Program-made: the position numbers and the translations under genes
NCBI GenBank assembly: GCA_026393335.1
Contig: JAPLAJ010000135.1
Coordinates: forward strand, 1-26,444
DNA length: 26,444 nt
Direction: 5' to 3'
DNA from: Rhodoluna sp.
Lineage (GTDB): Bacteria > Actinomycetota > Actinomycetes > Actinomycetales > Microbacteriaceae
Notes under the pieces: generated by a model
The model's database searches: none
The model's input: the letters and a program-made list of their open reading frames with translations, nothing else
What the model was told of the DNA's origin: nothing
In this document: piece by piece, positions 1 to 8,200 of the stretch
Layout of the letters: each line of letters begins with the position of its first letter
How positions within the stretch are numbered: the stretch's first letter is position 1

Positions 1-2
1 GT

Positions 3-1781
3 CCAGCAAGACTAAAAGCTATTGCAACAGATGTTCTGAACAAAGCACACACTCTAGCTAACTCTCTTAGTGCAGCAGGGTTAGAAATATCAAAGGGTAA
101 CTTCTTTGATACCTTCACTGTCACAAACATCGATGCTCACAAGGTATACAACGCAGCAAGATCAAAGAACATCACAATGCTTGTTCTTGATGAGAAGACC
201 ATCGGTATCTCAATTGATGAAACAACTTCAAGAGAAACTCTTCAAGAAGTTCTAAATGCATTTGGTATTACTTCAGGCTTGACGGAAACCAAAGTTGATA
301 TTTCGCTTTCAAGAAAGTCTGATTACCTAACTCACGAAGTCTTCAACTCTTACCACTCTGAAACAGCAATGTTGAGATATCTAAAGCGTCTTGCTGATTA
401 CGACTTCGCTTTGGACAGAGGAATGATTCCTCTAGGTTCTTGCACCATGAAGTTGAACTCAACAACAGAGATGGAAGCTGTTACCTGGCCTGAGTTTGCA
501 GGTCTTCACCCATTTGCTCCTAAAGAAGATGTTCAAGGTTATCTAGAACTAATTGGTCAACTAACTTCATGGTTGTCTGATGTAACAGGCTATGAAGAAG
601 TTTCTTTGCAACCTAACGCTGGCAGCCAAGGTGAACTTGCCGGTCTACTGGCTATTCGTGGTTATCACCTATCTCGTGGAGACAAGCAGAGAAACATCTG
701 TTTGATTCCTTCAAGTGCTCACGGAACTAACGCTGCCTCTGCAGTTCTTGCAGGTATGGAAGTAGTTGTGGTTGCTTGTGATGACAATGGAAACGTAGAT
801 GTTGCAGATCTAAAGAAGAAGATCGATACAGCCGGAGACAAGCTTGCTGCTCTCATGGTTACCTACCCAAGCACCCACGGTGTTTATGAAGAAGCCATCG
901 TTGACATCTGTGACCAGGTGCATGCTGCAGGTGGTCAGGTTTACATCGATGGAGCAAACACCAATGCTGTTGTTGGTTATGCAAAGTTCGGTCTATTTGG
1001 TGGAGACGTCAGCCACCTAAACCTACACAAGACCTTCTGTATTCCTCACGGTGGTGGTGGTCCAGGAGTTGGTCCAGTTGCAGCTAGATCTCACCTAAAG
1101 GAATTCCTGCCAGGTCACGATAGAGCACAGTCATCACTTCCTAACTATGGACCTGTGTCAGCAGCTCCTTATGGATCAGCAAGCATTCTTCCTATCTCTT
1201 GGGCATACATCAGAATGATGGGTGCTCATGGTTTACAGAATGCAACAGCAGTTGCTGTTCTTTCAGCTAACTACATTGCTAAGAAACTAGATCACGCTTT
1301 CCCTCTTTTATACACAGGTAAGAATGGCTTGATTGCTCACGAGTGCATCATCGACATTCGAGGTATTACTAAAGACACTGGTGTTACTGGAGAAGATGTT
1401 GCTAAGCGTCTAATTGACTATGGTTTCCACGCTCCAACTATGTCCTTCCCTGTCGCTGGAACTCTAATGATTGAACCAACTGAATCTGAGCCTAAAGAAG
1501 AAGTTGATCGCTTCATTGATGCGATGCTAGCTATCAAAGCTGAGATTGATGAAGTGGCCTCTGGCAAGTATTCAATTGAAGAGTCTCCTTTGAGAAATGC
1601 TCCCCACACCGCCAAGAACATTGCAGCTGAATGGAACAGGAAGTATGACCGTGAAACAGCAGTCTTCCCTGCTAAACAGTTCAGAAACAAGTACTGGCCT
1701 GTAGTGAACCGCATTGATAACGTCTATGGCGATAGAAACCTAGTTTGTTCTTGTCCTCCGATTGAGTCTTTTGCTAATTAG
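3..1781 (+). CDS. gcvP: Glycine dehydrogenase (decarboxylating), P-protein, 3' part
   Basis: The reading frame is open from the left edge (first full codon at base 3) to the TAG at 1779-1781, giving 592 residues. Full-length single-chain P-proteins are about 950 residues, so roughly the first 360 are outside the window. The ATG at 177 is internal. P-protein decarboxylates glycine with pyridoxal phosphate and passes the aminomethyl group to lipoylated H-protein in the cytoplasmic glycine cleavage system. Visible family hallmarks are LGSCTMKLNSTTEM, the Gly-rich NLHKTFCIPHGGGGPG stretch whose Lys (codon 1029-1031) is the expected PLP-binding residue, and the C-terminal CSCPP. The sequence shows no damage. 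gcvT and gcvH are not in the window and could lie upstream. The identification is very secure. Confidence 0.97.
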   Translation, partial: PARLKAIATDVLNKAHTLANSLSAAGLEISKGNFFDTFTVTNIDAHKVYNAARSKNITMLVLDEKTIGISIDETTSRETLQEVLNAFGITSGLTETKVDISLSRKSDYLTHEVFNSYHSETAMLRYLKRLADYDFALDRGMIPLGSCTMKLNSTTEMEAVTWPEFAGLHPFAPKEDVQGYLELIGQLTSWLSDVTGYEEVSLQPNAGSQGELAGLLAIRGYHLSRGDKQRNICLIPSSAHGTNAASAVLAGMEVVVVACDDNGNVDVADLKKKIDTAGDKLAALMVTYPSTHGVYEEAIVDICDQVHAAGGQVYIDGANTNAVVGYAKFGLFGGDVSHLNLHKTFCIPHGGGGPGVGPVAARSHLKEFLPGHDRAQSSLPNYGPVSAAPYGSASILPISWAYIRMMGAHGLQNATAVAVLSANYIAKKLDHAFPLLYTGKNGLIAHECIIDIRGITKDTGVTGEDVAKRLIDYGFHAPTMSFPVAGTLMIEPTESEPKEEVDRFIDAMLAIKAEIDEVASGKYSIEESPLRNAPHTAKNIAAEWNRKYDRETAVFPAKQFRNKYWPVVNRIDNVYGDRNLVCSCPPIESFAN

Positions 1782-1804
1782 TGAAAATTCACTGTGAGTC
1801 GGGT

Positions 1805-1829
1805 TTCAGGGCCGTCTTGGTGGCCTGAA
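1805..1829 (+). other. Hairpin in the gcvP-terC spacer
   Basis: TTCAGGGCC (1805-1813) can pair with GGCCTGAA (1822-1829) with one bulged G and an 8-base loop. No T-run follows, so it is not a classical intrinsic terminator. It overlaps the region where the -35 of the terC promoter would lie (CTTGGT/TTGGTG around 1816-1822), so it could equally be an operator or part of a weak terminator for gcvP. The spacer is only 68 bases. Confidence 0.35.
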
Positions 1830-1849
1830 CTCTCAAGTAGAATCTAGCC
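1816..1849 (+). promoter_or_regulatory. Leaderless promoter of terC
   Basis: TAGAAT at 1838-1843 fits the TANNNT -10 consensus and stands 6 bases before the ATG at 1850. A -35-like CTTGGT (1816-1821) lies 16 bases further up. No Shine-Dalgarno sequence precedes the ATG. With a normal -10-to-start distance, transcription would begin at or next to the A of the ATG, giving a leaderless mRNA. Confidence 0.55.
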
Positions 1850-2842
1850 ATGACTACTCAATCAATGAATGTTCCTTTAGAAGTTTGGCTAATTACAGCC
1901 ACAATCATCACGGCTGTAATCGTGGTCGACCTGCTATTTCAGCTAAAGCGCAAGGGTGACCCGTCGTTCAAAGAGTCAGCAATCTTTACCACTGTATTTT
2001 TAGCGGCAGCCATTGGTTTTTACTTCTTCGTGGATCAGGTCTGGGGTAAACCTTTTGGCAGTGAATACCTAGCCGGTTTTATCACTGAGTACAGCTTGTC
2101 TATTGACAACCTATTTATCTTCCTAATCATCTTCACCAAGCTTGCAGTTCCTGAAAAGGCAAAGCGTCAAGCTCTTACCATCGGTATTTTGATTGCTCTA
2201 GTACTTCGATTCATCTTCATTGCAGTAGGAGCAGTTGCTATTGCAAGATTCTCATGGGTTTTCTACCTATTCGGTGCGTTCTTGATTTACACCGCATACA
2301 CACTAGTTCGCGACCACTTCAAGAAACATGGATCTGAAGATGCACCAGGTGGAAAGTTCATTGACTTCATCAAGAGAAGAGTTAACGTAACCGAGGAATA
2401 TCACGGTTCGAAGATCTCGATTAAGCAGAATGGCAAGCGCTACTACACCCCGCTACTTTTCGCGATGATTGCTATCGGTAGCGCTGACTTACTCTTTGCT
2501 CTAGACAGCATCCCTGCTGTTTATGGTCTAACCAAGGAACCTTACATTGTCTTCACTGCCAATGCATTCGCTCTTCTTGGTCTTCGCCACCTGTTCTTCT
2601 TACTAAGTGGACTGCTTTCTAGACTTGTCTACCTGGGTATTGGGCTTTCTGTGATTCTTGCTTGGATTGGTGTCAAGCTAGTCATTCACGCATTGCACGA
2701 GAACGAGTTGCCATTTATTAACGGTGGAAAGCACTTCGAAGGCCTGCCTGAGATCAGCACCAACACTTCTCTAGGCGTGATTCTGGTAACCATCACTATT
2801 GCTACCGTTGCATCTCTAATCAAAACCAGAGTTAAGAAGTAG
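1850..2842 (+). CDS. TerC/Alx-family integral membrane protein (probable metal efflux)
   Basis: This 330-residue polytopic membrane protein carries the TerC-family signatures: E80-YSLSID-N87, with D86 in a membrane segment, and FALDSIPAVYGLT, with D219. Hydrophobic segments lie near residues 12-30, 43-62, 83-98, 108-132, 136-152, 200-222, 235-262, 264-282 and 305-325, with a hydrophilic basic loop at about 153-198. Several TerC-family proteins (E. coli Alx, B. subtilis MeeF/MeeY) are manganese exporters, and some help metal loading of secreted enzymes; others are linked to tellurite resistance. The specific substrate here is inference. The stop codon overlaps the next gene's GTG by one base, so the two are probably co-transcribed. 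There is no room upstream for a yybP-ykoY manganese riboswitch. Confidence 0.9.
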   Translation: MTTQSMNVPLEVWLITATIITAVIVVDLLFQLKRKGDPSFKESAIFTTVFLAAAIGFYFFVDQVWGKPFGSEYLAGFITEYSLSIDNLFIFLIIFTKLAVPEKAKRQALTIGILIALVLRFIFIAVGAVAIARFSWVFYLFGAFLIYTAYTLVRDHFKKHGSEDAPGGKFIDFIKRRVNVTEEYHGSKISIKQNGKRYYTPLLFAMIAIGSADLLFALDSIPAVYGLTKEPYIVFTANAFALLGLRHLFFLLSGLLSRLVYLGIGLSVILAWIGVKLVIHALHENELPFINGGKHFEGLPEISTNTSLGVILVTITIATVASLIKTRVKK

Positions 2843-3759
2843 TGCTAACTCTTCCTAAAACAGACCTAAAGGTTTCTAACCTTTGCTTTGGTGGAAACGT
2901 TTTTGGCTGGACAGCAGATCAAGAGCAATCATTTGCTCTGCTAGATCTGCTTAGTGAGCATGGCAATAACTTCATTGACTCAGCTGATGTTTACTCTGCT
3001 TGGAAAGAGGGTAACCAGGGTGGCGAGAGTGAAACAGTAATTGGTAACTGGTTCAAGAAATCAGGCAAAAGAGAGCAAACAGTTGTTGCTACCAAGGTAG
3101 CAATGCTTGAATCTCGTAAAGGCCTAGGGGCTAAGAACATAGCTCTGGCTTGTGAGGACAGTCTTCGAAGACTCAACACCGATTACATCGACATCTACTA
3201 TGCCCACAGCGATGACCTTGAAACAGATCTCGAAGAAACACTTTCTGCATTCAATGAACTAGTAACTTCAGGAAAAGTTAGATACATCGCTGCATCTAAC
3301 TACACCTATGAACGTCTTGAGCTTGCTCTAAAGCTCAGCAAGGACAATAACCTTGCCAGCTACATTGCTTTGCAGAACAGATACAGTCTTGTAGCTAGAG
3401 AACCATACGAGTCTGATGGTGCTAGATCTGTTCAAGGCTTTGGTATCTCCGGTTTGCCATATTCAACTCTTGGCAGTGGATTCCTCTCTGGAAAATACAA
3501 AGAGGGTCAGAATGTAGACTCTGCTCGAGCTGTGGCTGTTGGCAATAACTACGCTAATCCTGAGAACTATGCACTACTAAGCCGAGTTGAAGAGATTGCC
3601 AAAAGACATTCAGTCTCAAACACTGCTGTTGCTCTTGAATGGCTTAGAAATCGACCTGGCGTGACAGTACCAATCGCTTCAGGAAGAACAGTTGAGCAAT
3701 TGACTGCTCTATTGCAGAGCGTGAAACTAAGTTCTGAAGAAGTTGCTTACTTAGGCTAG
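2842..3759 (+). CDS. Aldo/keto reductase
   Basis: This 305-residue cytoplasmic oxidoreductase of the aldo/keto reductase superfamily is expected to use NADPH on carbonyl compounds as a TIM barrel. The catalytic tetrad is visible: D46 and Y51 in NFIDSADVYSAW, K85 in VVATKV and H122 in YYAHSDD. The cofactor end contains VPIASGRTVEQL, typical of the C-terminal NADP-binding segment. The start is a GTG at 2842 whose G is the last base of the terC TAG stop (TAGTG), suggesting translational coupling. The beginning, LPKTDLKVSNLCFGGNVFGW, matches the usual AKR N-terminus, which supports this start. It ends convergently with the gpx gene, overlapping it by 9 bases. The natural substrate cannot be told. 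Confidence 0.93.
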   Translation: MLTLPKTDLKVSNLCFGGNVFGWTADQEQSFALLDLLSEHGNNFIDSADVYSAWKEGNQGGESETVIGNWFKKSGKREQTVVATKVAMLESRKGLGAKNIALACEDSLRRLNTDYIDIYYAHSDDLETDLEETLSAFNELVTSGKVRYIAASNYTYERLELALKLSKDNNLASYIALQNRYSLVAREPYESDGARSVQGFGISGLPYSTLGSGFLSGKYKEGQNVDSARAVAVGNNYANPENYALLSRVEEIAKRHSVSNTAVALEWLRNRPGVTVPIASGRTVEQLTALLQSVKLSSEEVAYLG

Positions 3760-4230
3760 GTTTGCTTCGATTGCTTCAATGATTGGAGCAGCATCAGGCT
3801 TGGTGGTTGGTCTAAATCTCTTGACCTCACCGTTTTCAAGAACAAGGAACTTCTCGAAGTTCCACTTAACATTTCCAGCGTTACCTTCAGCATCTACTGA
3901 CTTAGTTAGCTCTTTGTATAAAGGGTGAGCGTTTTTACCGTTTAGCTTTGCCTTCTCAGTCATTGGGAAGGTTACTCCCCAGGTAGTTGAGCAGTACTCA
4001 GAAATGTCATCTGATGACTTTAGTTCTTGGAAGAACTGGTTGGATGGCACACCAACCACTGTGAATCCCTTGTCTTTGTATTTCTTCTGCATGGCTTCAA
4101 GGGTTTCATACTGTGGGCTAAGTCCACATCTAGACGCAACGTTGACAACCATGGTCACTTTGCCTTGGATCTCACCAAAGGTTTTAGTTGATCCATCGAG
4201 CATTACAAGTTCAATATCTTTTAGATTCAT
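3751..4230 (-). CDS. Glutathione peroxidase-family thiol peroxidase
   Basis: This 159-residue protein has the GPx fold and reduces hydrogen peroxide or organic hydroperoxides. Catalytic residues are all present: C35 in NVASRCGLSPQYE, Q65 in VPSNQF, and W123/N124 in VKWNFEKFLV. The active-site residue is an ordinary Cys (no in-frame TGA), as in most bacterial members. C80 in EYCSTTWGVTFP could act as a resolving Cys, but alignment with the thioredoxin-dependent group is uncertain. Actinobacteria generally lack glutathione, so thioredoxin or mycothiol is the likelier reductant (inference). The length is normal for the family. The gene is convergent with the aldo/keto reductase, 3' ends overlapping at 3751-3759, and no terminator is visible in the overlap. 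Confidence 0.95.
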   Translation of the reverse strand: MNLKDIELVMLDGSTKTFGEIQGKVTMVVNVASRCGLSPQYETLEAMQKKYKDKGFTVVGVPSNQFFQELKSSDDISEYCSTTWGVTFPMTEKAKLNGKNAHPLYKELTKSVDAEGNAGNVKWNFEKFLVLENGEVKRFRPTTKPDAAPIIEAIEANLA

Positions 4231-4242
4231 GCTCTAAGGCTA
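4231..4242 (-). promoter_or_regulatory. Leaderless -10 element of the gpx gene
   Basis: Read on the minus strand, TAGCCT (4237-4242) fits TANNNT and is 6 bases before the ATG at 4230. No Shine-Dalgarno is present and no convincing -35 is seen. It has the same geometry as the terC element. Confidence 0.4.
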
Positions 4243-4295
4243 CTCGATAGGGCCATTTTGCATGCATTGGGTATTTTCTTGTAGCCCAACGGGGA

Positions 4296-4324
4296 TACAC
4301 TCAAAGTAAGACAAAGGAAAAAAC
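4296..4324 (+). promoter_or_regulatory. -10 element and Shine-Dalgarno of the SDR gene
   Basis: TACACT at 4296-4301 is a TANNNT -10 candidate. AAAGGA at 4313-4318 is a Shine-Dalgarno 6 bases before the ATG at 4325 and fixes that start. Unlike several neighbours, this gene therefore has a leader. It is divergent from gpx across a 94-base spacer. Confidence 0.5.
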
Positions 4325-5125
4325 ATGAAGTTAGCTGGAAAAGTCGTTGTAGTTACAGGTGCTGGTAGTGGCATGGGTCGTGAGCTTGCATTAGAGCTAG
4401 TTCGCAAAGGTGCCAAGGTTGCTCTTGTAGATTTCCGTAAGGAGACTCTTGCTGAAACAGCCGCTCTAGTTAAGGGCTTAGCTGGTACAAGTTCTGAGCA
4501 TATCCTGGATGTTTCTGATGCTAAGGCAGTAGCTGCTCTCCCAGCTGACGTAACTAAAGCTCTAGGTGCTGTTGATGGTCTAATCAACAATGCTGGAATC
4601 ATTCAACCGTTTGTGAAAGTGAATGATCTTTCTATGGATGATGTTAACCATGTAATGAATGTGAACTTCAATGGACCACTAATGCTCATCAAAGCATTTC
4701 TACCTGAATTACTTCAACGACCAGAAGCACACATTCTCAATGTTTCTTCTATGGGTGCTTATGCACCAGTTCCAGGTCAAAGTGTTTATGGTGCTTCAAA
4801 GGCAGCTATCAAGTTACTAACCGAAGGTTTGAGATCTGAACTTATTGACACCAAGGTAGGTGTAACAATTGTTTTCCCTGGTGCAATCGCTACTAATATT
4901 GCGGCGAACTCAGGCATGGCAGCTATGCAAGCAGATTCAAGTGCCTCATCTTTCCCAACAACTGCTGCTGATGTAGCAGCAAAACTTATGGTTGATGCAA
5001 TAGAGAAGAGCACTCCACGAGTAGTAATTGGTAAAGATGCTAAGACAATGGACTTCCTATCTCGATTGAACCCATTGTTTGCTGCGAAGCTGATTTATAA
5101 GCAGATGGCTTCTTTACTCAAGTAG
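4325..5125 (+). CDS. Short-chain dehydrogenase/reductase (classical SDR)
   Basis: This is a 266-residue Rossmann-fold NAD(P)-dependent oxidoreductase. In order it shows the cofactor motif TGAGSGMG (residues 11-18), an acidic residue D36 at the end of the second strand (which tends to favour NAD(H)), NNAG (88-91), and the catalytic S142...Y155xxxK159 in the spacing S-x12-Y-x3-K. The C-terminal tail from about 225 is basic and hydrophobic (LNPLFAAKLIYKQM), a feature of SDRs that sit near membranes, though no clear transmembrane helix is present. Substrate is unknown; these enzymes act on alcohols, ketones, sugars, steroids or acyl chains. It is monocistronic as far as the sequence shows: divergent from gpx and separated by 107 bases from the first giant gene. 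Confidence 0.93.
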   Translation: MKLAGKVVVVTGAGSGMGRELALELVRKGAKVALVDFRKETLAETAALVKGLAGTSSEHILDVSDAKAVAALPADVTKALGAVDGLINNAGIIQPFVKVNDLSMDDVNHVMNVNFNGPLMLIKAFLPELLQRPEAHILNVSSMGAYAPVPGQSVYGASKAAIKLLTEGLRSELIDTKVGVTIVFPGAIATNIAANSGMAAMQADSSASSFPTTAADVAAKLMVDAIEKSTPRVVIGKDAKTMDFLSRLNPLFAAKLIYKQMASLLK

Positions 5126-5145
5126 AGGTTTCTTTCAGATTCAGG

Positions 5146-5183
5146 TTCGTAATAACGAAGTAAGTATCTCGTTTATTCGTTAT
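5146..5183. promoter_or_regulatory. Overlapping inverted repeats upstream of the first giant gene
   Basis: TTCGT-AATA-ACGAA (5146-5159) is a 5-4-5 inverted repeat. Its right half, ATAACGAA (5152-5159), also pairs perfectly with TTCGTTAT (5176-5183), so two mutually exclusive structures are possible. The AT-rich TATATAGATT just after it (TAGATT at 5185-5190) is a candidate -10. The arrangement resembles a repressor operator or a short regulatory leader; which one cannot be decided from sequence. The start codon at 5233 has no Shine-Dalgarno. Confidence 0.4.
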
Positions 5184-5232
5184 ATAGATTAGACAAGGTT
5201 TGCCTTGAATACGAAATGAAATGATTTAAGCC

Positions 5233-8200
5233 ATGAGACTAAATCGCCCATTTCTTTCAAGAGTTCCTGCTGTCGCTGCCACATTGGCCCTAGTCACAGG
5301 GGCGGTGGCATTTATTCCTTCTATAGCCTCCGCAGCTCCAACTGTGTCAAATACCCTATCGGTGAATAGCGTGGAATCAGGTGGCAAAGTCCTATTGTCA
5401 ACGACCATGCCTATGGTGTCCTCTACGGACAACTCGACTCAAGAGGTCATTCAAACTATTGACCCAGCTAAGGTTCGATTAACCTCTCCTGATGATGTCA
5501 TCGCACCAACTGGTTGGACTGTCAGCTACTCACAGGACGGTGTGAACTTCCTATCAACTCCTACCAATTGGGCTTCTGTTATAAAAGTGAAGGCAACTGG
5601 ACCTATCAACTCGGCAGGTTTAACTGCTGAAGGTAAACAAATACTTTCAAGAAGCGTTCAAATCCCTGCAAACGGTTCAACTAGAACTGCCACAGGATCT
5701 AACGGCGATGGCTACGATGTTGTATTTGATTCACGCGGGTATCTGTTCAACACATACCACCACGGTTCACCTTCGGCAACAGACTGTCGTAAGAGAATCG
5801 ATGGAACTACCTGTGGATCTAGCTGGCCACTGAGCCTCACTACTTGGGGATTCGTCTCAAACGACCGCCCGTCAAACTTTGTTGACAATGTAAACAACCA
5901 TCTTTGGTTTAATACGGCTGACGCAAGTGGGCCTGGTTACATGTGTATTGACATCAACGTCATCAACTCACCTAAACCATGCGGTGGATCAAAGGCAACC
6001 GCGTATCACCCAGTGCTAACTGCCGCTGCAGGTACAACAGCATATTCATCCACTAATCTCGTTGAATCAAACGGAATGCTATTTAGTTGGGCAAACACTG
6101 CTGGAGTTCTAACTTGTATCGACTACCTAGCCAATGACGGTCTAGGAGCCGATTGTGCAAAGGAGCTTCCCTCAACTTCAAGAGTTCCGGTAAATCAAGG
6201 TGATGGTGTACAAAACCTTATTAGCTGGCGCGGGCTGGTAATTGGTTACCAAGCAGATACAGCTGCTTGTGTTGATAGTAGGACCCTAGACACTTGCGCT
6301 GGATGGCCAAGTGCGGATCACAAATTTTCTACAACACAAACAGCCGTTTATATCGAGCCTGACGCTCAGGGAAATCAACTCGGTGTCTGTTTCCACCCAT
6401 CTGCAACTTGTTTTAACTACGCAGGAGCTACATTCAAAGCTAATTCAACTTTGCACAGTCAAATGAGTAAGAACTGGTACTACTCGAACGAAGGTGTGAC
6501 CTCGGGATCCAAGGTCATTTATAGCGATGTATACACATCAGGTAACTTGTGGTGTTTTGACGTTGCAACCAACGCTGGTTGCGCAAAGTGGAACGACAGT
6601 GGCATCGCTGGTTACAAGTACGTGCCAAAGGTTTACACTCGCCAATTAGACCCTGCTAACCCAAATTGTTTATGGACTAACGGCGATGATGGCGTCATCA
6701 GAAATATTGATATCACATCTTCTGATTTCGGCTGTCCTTCACCATCTCCTAGATCGACTTTCGATGGTGCTTTGCTTGTTCCAAGAATGGCTTGTGATGC
6801 AAGCGTGAGCCTGGCTACATATAACAAATTTGTGCTAAGCAACGTTGTAGCTGGAACTGACTATGCTTCAGCGAGCTTGACCGTATTGGACAAAGCAGGC
6901 GCGCCAATAGTTAGTAGTGGTAAGTCATGGCTAAGTATTCCACTTGTTGTAAATGGCGCTACTGCTACTGCGGACCTAAGCGGTCTAAGGGTATCTGATG
7001 CAGGCAATGACCCTACCTTTGTAATTGACTTTGTAAGTAGAGCAACAATCACAACTGCGGTCGGGACTATTTCTGTTAGTTCCGAAGCTGCGCAACTTTG
7101 TATGACACTAACAACAAAAGTTCTGTGCCCAAATCTCGTTCAGTACGTAACTCCAGTAGATGGTTCAACAACTTTTGCTGCAGCTGGTGTAACAATTAGT
7201 CAGGCTGGTGTGCGAACTACTTACACACCTGCAAACGCAACCCTTTCAATCAAAGCTCCAACAGGTTCACAATGTGGTTCGTTGGTATCGGGAACGGTCA
7301 CGAACGGATCCTCGGGGCCTGCGATATCAGGGGTAAGAATTACTTTGAATGATGGTGTTACTGGAAATCCAAAACTTGGCTCGAATAACCAACCAATCAC
7401 AACAACTTCAAATGCCCTAGGTGAATTTAGCTTTGGTTATCTAGAACCTGGAAGTTACAAAGTCAACTTTGCAGACTTAGACGCGGTTGGAGGGGTTGGA
7501 ACGGGTGATGCAACTACAGCTCGTCTTTGTGCTGGAAGTGCGGTTACATGTGTGTCGACTGCATCTGTGAACTTCACGGCTCAGGCTTCTCTTGACTCAC
7601 CAGCATTTACAACTACCGTTGGCAATAACCAAGCTATTCAGGCACTTTACACAGTTCCTGCGGATGCGAACGCTGACTCTCTCTATGTGGGTAAAAATAC
7701 CGCAACTGCTTTAGATATTCTTGCGAATGACAGACCGACTACTGGAGCGGCTTGGAGTCAATCGACCCTAAAGCTTTGTTCTGGTACACCTGCAGTTTGT
7801 GCAACTACTGCCGTCACAATAGATTCTGCAGAGGGTACTTACAGCCTTAATGGCGCAGGTAAGGTTACTTTCACTCCCGTATCTGGTTTCACAGGTGTTG
7901 CTAAAGCAATTACCTATCAAATTTCAGATGACAGAGGACGTACAGATTCCGCAGTGCTAACCCCAACTGTGCTTGAAGCTCCTACTGCCAACAATGACAC
8001 TCTTACCGGAGACTTTAGAGCTCCGATAACAGTTAACGTTGTCACGAATGACGCTGCAACTGCTGGAACAACCATTGATGCAGGCTCAGTCAAGCTTTGT
8101 GCTGTTGGAACAACAACGGTCTGTGCACTAACCTCAGTGACAGTAGCTGGTCAGGGAACCTATGCAGTTGCCTCGACCGGAGTAGTTACCTTCACACAGG

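Noticed and set aside
1782..1849. yybP-ykoY manganese riboswitch upstream of the TerC-family gene
   Set aside because: Only 68 bases separate it from gcvP, and a -10 element lies next to the ATG, leaving no transcribed leader.
4126..4128. Selenocysteine at the active site of the glutathione peroxidase-family protein
   Set aside because: The active-site codon encodes Cys and no in-frame TGA is present.
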